From Amorphochlora amoebiformis (taxonomy: Eukaryota; Cercozoa; Chlorarachniophyceae), in the NCBI GenBank assembly GCA_054601695.1, contig BAAHQB010000157.1, positions 391,446-455,445 of the forward strand: a DNA stretch of 64,000 nucleotides, in the 5' to 3' direction. Positions within the stretch are counted from its first letter, which is position 1; the number at the start of each line of letters is the position of its first letter. Below are positions 44,561 to 64,000 of the stretch, piece after piece. A program made the position numbers and the translations under genes. A model generated the notes under the pieces. The model made no database searches. It had not been told where the DNA came from and was given only the letters and a program-made list of their open reading frames with translations.

Positions 44561-44634
<74 letters not shown>

Positions 44635-44650
44635 GTATCTAAATATTTAT
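43250..44650. other. Intergenic with short tandem repeats
   Basis: Between the FAM91 stop and the next open frame the DNA is non-TA and unusually rich in CTAG and GTAC words. A segment of about 110 bp (AGTATCAGTATGTTAATAGG to GTACTGTATCTA) is present twice at about 43708-43775 and 43808-43875. A 20-bp unit, TTAGTACGCATGTGCGTATG, repeats about three and a half times at 43923-43992. No exon candidate is convincing before about 44340, where TA repeat resumes. Confidence 0.7.
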
Positions 44651-44651
44651 T

Positions 44652-45194
44652 TCAAAATGTATATATACTATATATATCATGATCCAGACGATAAATATGA
44701 AAATTGTTACGGAATTGTGTCAACCACATGTGATAATTTAGTCTCAACATTAAATGGAACAGGTACGTGAAGCTTTTCCTCGTGTATATCGCGGATCCTT
44801 TCCAGCGGTCGAGTATTCTCCCCTGAACATTTTTACCTATGCATGCATCATGTAGTTGAGTGTTTTGCAAGTTAAGGCATACGGCATAACTCCATTCTTG
44901 AGTGATAATTTGTTCCGGTGCTGGCAGTACATTCTGCCTCCCACATAGTCTGTAGCATTCAAGTGAATCATGGCAGGCAGAGCGATTAAGTTGAACATGA
45001 GTACCCAAGGTGCGCCTATTGAACTTCTGCTTGGGTCTGGATATGCCCCCCTGGCAGCAATTGACACAGTAGTTGCATGTTAGGCACTTAGTTTTGTGGT
45101 GTTGGCATGTCCTTTGCTGATGTGGATGAATGACAGATATTGCTTGCAGATATCTCTCATTGTAGATGACCGCAAAGATCTTACATAAAAACAC
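44652..45194 (-). CDS. Unidentified open frame with Cys-rich segment
   Basis: A 180-codon frame runs through non-repetitive DNA, longer than expected by chance. It holds a Cys/His-rich stretch ([18 protein letters not shown]) that could bind zinc, followed by basic residues and further cysteines. It may be an exon of the leftward gene that starts at 46991, or a fragment of a mobile element, because a repeat shared with 60.9 kb lies just beyond it at 45244-45345. The plus strand offers a competing exon at 44688-44762 ([18 protein letters not shown]) with donor GTACGTG. I do not recognise the protein, and the strand is not settled. Confidence 0.35.
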   Translation of the reverse strand: MFLCKIFAVIYNERYLQAISVIHPHQQRTCQHHKTKCLTCNYCVNCCQGGISRPKQKFNRRTLGTHVQLNRSACHDSLECYRLCGRQNVLPAPEQIITQEWSYAVCLNLQNTQLHDACIGKNVQGRILDRWKGSAIYTRKSFTYLFHLMLRLNYHMWLTQFRNNFHIYRLDHDIYSIYTF

Positions 45195-45243
45195 AATAAA
45201 ATGTGGAAAAATTTACCTTTGGTACGTAGGGTGTTTCTCAATA

Positions 45244-45345
45244 CGCCCAATGCCAGAGTTTGACTGTCAAGAGAGTACGTGAGTAAGTTAGACCTTTGTA
45301 AACTGGCAAATACACCCCACATATTCACTGTCAAGACACCGTCAA
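45244..45345. repeat. Dispersed repeat, copy A
   Basis: About 100 bp (AATGCCAGAGTTTG, GTGAGTAAGTTAGACCTTTG, AAACTGGCAAATACACCCCA and TCACTGT) match, in reverse complement and with few changes, 60838-60940. The copies are in opposite orientation in this window. Both are followed by CTGTCAAGACACC-type motifs. Confidence 0.9.
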
Positions 45346-45569
45346 GACACCCCACGTCTCTGCCAATAAGAATGTGCCGAGCGCCTAAAACCTGTTAATG
45401 TCATTTCTGTTTGACCTTAACTCATCCAATTGCGTGTTCAGTTGACGGATCTGGTTATGTCCCTTTTTAATTCCATCTTCCTGTAGATATGTACTCATGC
45501 TATGTCAAGAACAGTACATATGTGTATTAACTTTACACGTATATTTATGGAAATCTATACAAATATGTG

Positions 45570-45633
<64 letters not shown>

Positions 45634-45713
45634 GTATACATACACATTATATGTTTATAGGTATATATATATTATATATATACATATATAATATATATAT
45701 ATATATATATATT

Positions 45714-45766
<53 letters not shown>

Positions 45767-45815
45767 GTATACATAAATACATCCATACATACACACAACA
45801 CACACACACACACAT

Positions 45816-45882
<67 letters not shown>

Positions 45883-45951
45883 TATGAGGTAACAATATAG
45901 AGAGCATGAGAAGACGCAGGTGACTGACTTATACCTACGGTATATTATAAC

Positions 45952-46005
45952 CAGCATAACCCTATGGGTCTCAACCAAATGACCATCTGCTGCGCTACCA
46001 TAAAC

Positions 46006-46073
<68 letters not shown>

Positions 46074-46189
46074 TGAACATAATTACCATCAGCTTGACAC
46101 ACTCTTCGAATTTGCTTTTCAGATTGGATTATTGAGTTTCCTATATTAAATGGATATATATTCACACAACACATATTATTAAAAGCATA

Positions 46190-46270
<81 letters not shown>

Positions 46271-46314
46271 ATAGATATATTACGATATATTCACACCAGT
46301 GTATCTATATATAT

Positions 46315-46352
<38 letters not shown>

Positions 46353-46818
46353 CTATATGTATTTGCCTCGTGTAGATGTATGTAATGCATCTGAACACAT
46401 GCAAGAGCTTGGATATCTATCATGTGCATTTAGGTTAGAATGATATTGAGTTACCGTTTTTTTGCCTAGTTTACACTCTGATATTCGGGAGCCCTTTCTA
46501 GCCATCTCTCCGCTCCCGTGTTATCCTAACCCGCTCCATTTTCCTTTTTTGCGTCTTGGTGCGCTTGATGAATTTGTGTGTCATATGTTTGCGCTTGTGG
46601 TTCTTCTTGCTTATGGTAGCCCTCTTGCTGCGCTTGAGATTTTAGCGCATCTACATCCTGCTAAAATGTAAACAAGTTGGATTGGAAGTTCGCACTGAGA
46701 TGAAAATGGCCATGGTTTATGTGAGGGTTTGATATTAAGGTTACGAGGCAGACTGTTTGAAAGTAAGTAGCTTGTTGAAGATACACATCAGACACGAATA
46801 TGACACGAATATCACAAT

Positions 46819-46885
<67 letters not shown>

Positions 46886-46991
46886 TATAATATAATATAA
46901 ACGTATCTATGTTCCTCACCTTTGGTTTGGGTGTCCTCCCTCGCAGTATGTAGCTACCTTTGAAGACTGATTCGTTTGGTTGTTGAGCCAT
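45952..46991 (-). CDS. Unidentified gene, N-terminal exons
   Basis: Three exons chain in phase leftward: 46991-46958 (start, [11 protein letters not shown]), 46650-46531 (Gln/His-rich, [16 protein letters not shown]) and 46140-46072 ([19 protein letters not shown]). A fourth candidate at 45994-45952 ([13 protein letters not shown]) also fits in phase. The first intron starts GTAGCT, the second GTTAGG and the third GTATAT. The 46650-46531 segment is also open on the plus strand, so direction rests on splice phase. The protein is hydrophilic and Gln-rich at its start and matches no family I know. It may continue to the frame at 44652-45194. It is arranged head-to-head with the gene at 48204. 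Confidence 0.5.
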
Positions 46992-47870
46992 CTCCGTGTA
47001 GCCGTCACTAAAGGAGCAGTTGCTGGATGAGAATCTGGGCCTCCACTGCTACAGTGGTATTGGATATCGTAGAAAATATATCAAGTCAAAATAGATATTC
47101 TACACGCTTACGGTTCCGACCAGGAGATCGAACTCGTCCCATCTTTCAACTTAAGATTATTGCTTCTCTCGAACTGAAGACTACAATCCTCATAGACTTG
47201 CTACTAACAAGTAATTTTCCCCCCTTCGATTCCATGAGTTGGTTCATAGTCCCCGCCCTTCCCCCTATTTGACGAAATATACGCACACCCGGGTACTCGA
47301 GATTGCGTTCGTAGTTGCAAAGCTTGTTTGGAAAGATTTGGTAATGTTAGAGGACCGTATCGTTTTCTTTCCCCGGCGGCTATCGGAAGTTCGAGATTGG
47401 ATCCAGCCACAAAGTCTTTGGAATGACCGTCTACGTGACGATACGACACAGCCTCACCGTGATGGGCAGATTTATCAGCATTCCAAAGCAAGGAGTCAGC
47501 TCCCGCAGTCTAGTCTTGATCTTCAACAGAGTAGTCGTCGCCGCAGTAATCGTCAGCCACTCGCACATCATACGAATCCGAAAGGTGTTCTCGTTATCGC
47601 TCATAACGTCTTTGCAACTTGGAAGGCCGCTTATTTTTCGGCAGCTCTGACTCTTACAATGCTCGCGGGAGTCAACGATGAAGTTCACCAGGGGGATTGC
47701 AACCCCTTGTGCTTAAAAGTTGCCTTTGTGGGCGTTTGGCGGGCGGTTTGTCGAGATCGTATCGAATCCCCAAATAATCCCGGGGATCCCCGGCAGAGGC
47801 CCGGCAAACGTACCAAAATGCCGGCCACCCCTATCAAATTCCCGCCAAAACTGATGACACCCGGAAACCG

Positions 47871-47910
<40 letters not shown>

Positions 47911-48203
47911 CATCTGACAACTTCTAGTACATTTCCAGTACGATACACAACTGTCTGACTAGAATATTATCTTAGTATCTCGCATGTATTCTTCGAGAAT
48001 AACCTGCGAACGGTCATATTTCACATTTATGTTTATTGCATTTAAGAGATTGCGATGGACTTTGATGACTGGAAAGTACGTCGAGGAATTCCCTTATATC
48101 TCTTTCTATACACACTGTAGTCGCTTCTCCAACCTCGCATCCGACCCTCAGCGCTGCTGCGAAGTGGAACTCTGACATATTTTCGGCTCGAAAAAATGTT
48201 GGG
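46992..48203. other. Region between two divergent unidentified genes
   Basis: Mostly unique, relatively GC-rich DNA with one TA run at 47870-47905. Opposing open frames cover it: about 210 non-repeat codons on plus at 47239-47870, and on minus frames at 47204-47491 and 47431-47688. On minus, a frame reading ADDYCGDDYSVEDQD, then TAG, then ADSLLWNADKSAHHG could be a disrupted gene. I could not choose between strands or find a consistent splice model. It should also contain the promoters of both neighbours. Confidence 0.45.
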
Positions 48204-49141
48204 ATGTCACCCAAGAGGCGGCCCGGGTCGCCCGAAGCGAGAAAATGGGAAAGCAAAGACCCTACAAACCAAGACTCATCTTTCGAGTGCTGCAAAGCAG
48301 AAACTAGTCTTATTATTCATCAAATGCGTCGCGTCGAAAAGGTATATTGCAGCATACAGACATGTTTAGCTTTTGGTAGGGAATAAATGCATACACCAAA
48401 GTAGAAATGTGTGTTCAAGTTAGATACCGTCAGGAAGCCCCATCGACTCCATCAAATTGTGCAACGGATGTACATGTACAAGTGCGATTTGAAACTCAAC
48501 TTCGATTATAGCTCCGACAAGAAGGTACAGTCTATCTGGAAACGACTAGGACGGTCTCATCGGATTGCCGACCAAGATGTATTATTTAAGGCAAGGTTCT
48601 GGTCGACAGTTACATGAGTCCCTTTTGACATACGGTCACCGTCGACAGATCAGGAGCCATACGTCGGAGCAACAAACACGACCGTGGTAAGCACATGTTT
48701 TGAGCTGCCTTCGAGGTAGCAGGTTGAGTTCGTGTGCTTGTTCGACGCTAATCCTACCAATGGAAATTTGTTTACCCTTTATATTTTCATAGGAATACAG
48801 GATCTCTTGGAGAATAGTTAAAAGTCCCATGCGCTCGAATGCCCAGATGCGAAGTGTGTGGTTACTCGTCTTCCGTTGATTTCCATTCTCCAGGCTGGCT
48901 TACTCTGCAGTTCTTCGAGGTCAGTAGTTGCATTGGAAACTTGCGCTATCAGTAGTTCCCAAGGTAACTCGAAAAGATGATTTAATTGGTCTTCCCTCTG
49001 AATATGGCGCAGGAAGCAGTCGGCAGCGCATGTCCCAACGTTCACGCTTCTCATCTTCGAAAGGAGTTGTATCCTTCAAAACGCAAAGGTACAAAATCAT
49101 GCACCCACTCACATATATGTATATATATATATGTATACATG

Positions 49142-49200
<59 letters not shown>

Positions 49201-49214
49201 CATATATATATACA

Positions 49215-49252
<38 letters not shown>

Positions 49253-49344
49253 TGCATATGTGGGTGTTTATGTCTGTATGCACGCAGAGGACCTTCATAC
49301 AATGATACTAAATGGATTCACATACATACACAGATGAATAGATC

Positions 49345-49427
<83 letters not shown>

Positions 49428-49428
49428 A

Positions 49429-49519
<91 letters not shown>

Positions 49520-49525
49520 TATATA

Positions 49526-49590
<65 letters not shown>

Positions 49591-49620
49591 ATTCACATAC
49601 ACATACACAATACATTATAA

Positions 49621-49677
<57 letters not shown>

Positions 49678-49790
49678 CATATATGTATATACTTGCACAT
49701 GTACTATATACATACACACACACACACACATATATATAATGTATGTGTATATATATATATATAAATGTATATGTATATATATATATATAT

Positions 49791-49884
<94 letters not shown>

Positions 49885-49999
49885 TATTATGTGTGTTGTG
49901 TGTGTGTGTATTGTATATGTTCATGTGGATACACAGCCAATATACCTAAGCAATATGCTGCACCAGCACCGGAATCACTCATTGAGGGCATTCAACTAG
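48204..49999 (+). CDS. Unidentified multi-exon gene
   Basis: Five exons chain in phase with good sites: 48204-48341 (start, [15 protein letters not shown]), 48420-48524 ([20 protein letters not shown]), 48649-48686 ([12 protein letters not shown]), 48801-48855 ([18 protein letters not shown]) and 48928-49088 ([18 protein letters not shown], then an Arg/Ser-rich part ending FKTQ). The short introns (76-124 bp) begin GTATAT, GTACAG, GTAAGC and GTGTGG. A sixth exon at 49288 (GPSYNDTKW) fits in phase but shows no donor. An exon at 49937-49999 ([20 protein letters not shown], donor GTACCT) looks real and probably belongs here. The basic, Ser-rich product is not recognised. The 3' end is undetermined. 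Confidence 0.58.
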
Positions 50000-50099
50000 G
50001 TACCTCCATCACATCCGTCATTAAAAAAACGTCTTGGTTCTATCAGACGACGTTGCACTTAACAAAAGCGCTCAGAAGGGCGTACGCGTGCACGTGAAA

Positions 50100-50881
50100 T
50101 AAAAGGTTTGGAGGGACACGGATGTTAAGAGTCTGGGTTCAACTGGGTTCGTTCCTTCACGAATTCTACCTCTCATCTCCAAATCAGGCCGGTGAGAGTA
50201 TTAATTGCTACATCTTCCTAAGCTAGTAAGACTGTAGATGTGTGCATGCGCACCGGCATATTTCAGTGTTTATGCGATTCAATAAATGTAGATGCATTTA
50301 AATCTTAAGAATATTTTTAGAATGTACAACATAAAAACTATTGTACACATGCATACTAGACATAATATCTGGCTAGCTGGAATATATATGCATATATTCT
50401 ATGATATTACCTAGATTACCTAGATACGTACACACATATACATACATCTGCAGGGTACACATGCATGCATATATATATCTAGTAAATATATATATCTAGA
50501 TATGTACTATGCCATCGGATTTATATGTCTAGATATATGCCGCTGTATACTAGGTATAATACACTAGAATACAGCTGTACACATAGTATACTAGAACTAG
50601 TAGAAATCTTAACACGTAATTCCAACATTATATCTGTAGTATATCTTGTGTGTAATGTATATACTTTAATACGATACTGATATAAATTAAATCACTTTAT
50701 ATGTCTGATATATCTTTGAATTATACACACTGACATATATTATGTATATATACATTATATATATTGTAAAATCTCGCTATTTCCCCAGCTGTGAAAAGCA
50801 TAAATCTCGCCATTAGCAGCCAGACACCCACTTCCACTTGATAACGCCGTAATGACCAACAAGTTTCTCTCTCAAAATGGT
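50100..50881. other. Intergenic 3' of histone H4
   Basis: Mixed-composition DNA without long TA runs, rich in CTAG, GTAC and TAGA words from about 50210 to 50640. No exon candidate was found. It separates the unidentified gene (+) from the H4 3' end (-). Confidence 0.6.
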
Positions 50882-50897
50882 GGTGTAATTTAACACC
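50882..50897 (-). terminator. Candidate histone 3' stem-loop of H4
   Basis: On the H4 coding strand GGTGTTAAATTACACC lies 62 nt past the stop codon. It has a five-base-pair stem and 16 nt in total, the length of the classic replication-histone stem-loop (GG at the start, CC at the end). A similar GGTGT/ACACC hairpin follows H2A. Confidence 0.6.
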
Positions 50898-50959
50898 GGT
50901 CTTGATTTTTTTTGAAGTTTATCTTGAGCTTGAAAGTTTTTGAAGATTTAGTAGTTCGT

Positions 50960-51563
<604 letters not shown>

Positions 51564-51992
51564 ATGTCTGGAAAAGGTAAAGGAGGCCGTGGAAAGGGCA
51601 AGTCCGTCAAATCTACCACCCGCTCTGCTCGCGCTGGACTTCAGTTCCCCGTTGGTCGTATCTCTCGATTTTTGCGCAAGGGACGCTACGCCGCCCGCGT
51701 CGGAGGTGGTGCTCCCGTCTATCTCGCTGCTGTCCTCGAGTACTTGACCGCTGAGATCCTCGAGCTCGCTGGAAACGCTGCCCGCGACAACAAGCGTTCT
51801 CGTATCATTCCCCGCCACGTCCAGCTCGCCATCCGTAACGATGAGGAGCTCAACAAGCTTCTTGGTGGAGTCACCATTGCCTCAGGAGGTGTTCTTCCCA
51901 ACATCCACGCCGTACTTCTCCCTAAGAAGAAGGCCACCACCTCGGTCCCCAAGAAGTCTTCCAAGAAGTCTAAAAAGTCCAAGAGAAAGTAA
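51564..51992 (+). CDS. Histone H2A (canonical type)
   Basis: An intronless frame of 142 codons. It contains the H2A core: SRSARAG-like [77 protein letters not shown] and [12 protein letters not shown]. The acidic-patch residues (E in EYL, AEI and ELA, plus DEE) are present. The long C-terminal tail ends in [10 protein letters not shown] and has no SQ(E/D)-hydrophobic motif, so it is not an H2A.X; it also lacks H2A.Z features. The lysine-rich tail is longer than in animals and resembles that of plants and some protists. Confidence 0.99.
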   Translation: MSGKGKGGRGKGKSVKSTTRSARAGLQFPVGRISRFLRKGRYAARVGGGAPVYLAAVLEYLTAEILELAGNAARDNKRSRIIPRHVQLAIRNDEELNKLLGGVTIASGGVLPNIHAVLLPKKKATTSVPKKSSKKSKKSKRK

Positions 51993-52693
51993 ATACTTGC
52001 TGTATCTGAAGCATTATAACAAAACATCGGTGTCTATGACACCACCCGACATCCTGAGAAACTTGTGTCTTCATAGTTGTGGATACTAACTGATTGTCAG
52101 TGCAGCCAAGGTTAAGTGATACAGCGAAGAATTGTGGGACTGTCTGCACCATTCGATCGTCATTACTCCACTATGTAGCTTGACCCGCAGATTACTATCA
52201 CACGATATCATGCATCCCTCATATTCCAATTACCCTTCCAATTATACACAAGCTACGACTCTGATTATATAGATACTCACTATCACTTATTCTCACGTCC
52301 GTCTACTTGCACATTACACTGCGGCAGTGTACTCGGTCAAGATATATACATACGCGTGATTGTATGTAATATTTTACCTTTAGAATATACAGTTGTGTTG
52401 ACATTGTGAAATTATATACGATATACATGTAGATATACGATGTAATTGCTATGTACTAATTCTAGAATTGCTAGAATCTACTATCTAGAAGTGGGTCTAT
52501 AAGACCTAAATCAAAGTTTTACATATGTCTAATATGTACTAGACTACTAGTAGATGTCTAGTACGTACTATATACTATATATTTATATATGGAAATGTAT
52601 ATATAAACTCGTCAGAATTTACATGTAATATTGTATCATAGACTCATAGTCTAGATAGTCGTCTATCTGTGGTATATACATACACATACAAAC

Positions 52694-52735
<42 letters not shown>
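51993..52735. other. Intergenic 3' of H2A
   Basis: A perfect hairpin, GGTGTCTATGACACC, lies at 52029-52043, 37 nt past the H2A stop, and is a candidate histone 3' processing element. The rest is unique DNA that becomes rich in CTAG and GTAC from 52330, then a TA run at 52696-52732. No exon was found. Confidence 0.6.
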
Positions 52736-63790
<11,055 letters not shown>

Positions 63791-63829
63791 CTAGAGTGAT
63801 TGTAATATATCTAAATATATGTTACATAC

Positions 63830-63885
<56 letters not shown>

Positions 63886-64000
63886 GTGTATATATTATAC
63901 ATATCACACATACATACATACACACACGCACACCACCACCTACAAACATATCCATACTTACGTACGTGCTAGGATTAGAGCTAGGATTATGATTAAGCTC

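Overview
This is a nuclear window from a eukaryote, probably a protist or alga. Nothing in it supports a closer placement. More than half is (TA)n and related microsatellite, with many interstitial blocks of CCCTAA/TTAGGG. Most long open frames are therefore translated microsatellite (poly-YI, poly-SL, CMYV). The genes are short unique islands between the microsatellites. Nearly every island with GT/AG edges can be read as an exon, and chaining exons by phase gives proteins of recognisable families. Family assignments rest on remembered conserved motifs, not on a database search.

Layout. (1) 192-5393 (+): a TerD-domain gene in at least 14 small exons, cut by the left edge. (2) 9053-6253 (-): an ER-lumenal J-protein of the Scj1/ERdj3 (DNAJB11) type, two exons, ending in HDEL. 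(3) 13360-11012 (-): TRAPPC5/Trs31, complete in four exons. (4) 13450-43249 (+): a FAM91 homolog of about 41 exons spread over 29.8 kb of microsatellite introns. Its ATG lies 89 bp from the ATG of TRAPPC5, so two membrane-trafficking genes share a head-to-head promoter. (5) 46991 leftward: the start of an unidentified gene. (6) 48204 rightward: an unidentified gene of at least five exons. (7) 51271-50960 (-) and 51564-51992 (+): intronless, divergent histone H4 and H2A genes. (8) from beyond the right edge to about 52.7 kb (-): a STYX-like dual-specificity pseudophosphatase with a broken active-site loop and an acidic tail.

The most unusual feature is a repeated pattern of tandem, truncated exon copies. 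The TerD, FAM91 and STYX-like genes all carry them. A copy that keeps the acceptor end of an exon always lies upstream of the intact exon. A copy that keeps the donor end always lies downstream. The intact exon is preserved and the intron gains decoy splice sites. The TA-filled introns appear to be growing by local tandem duplication whose breakpoints fall inside exons.

The introns also hold telomere-like arrays that switch strand, a 1.4-kb ACAT/TGTA array that switches strand twice, long GA/CT tracts, a 30-bp tandem repeat abutting an exon, and a dispersed repeat found at 45.2 and 60.9 kb. The intergenic stretches near 43.3-44.3, 50.2-50.7 and 52.3-52.7 kb are free of long TA runs and rich in CTAG and GTAC.
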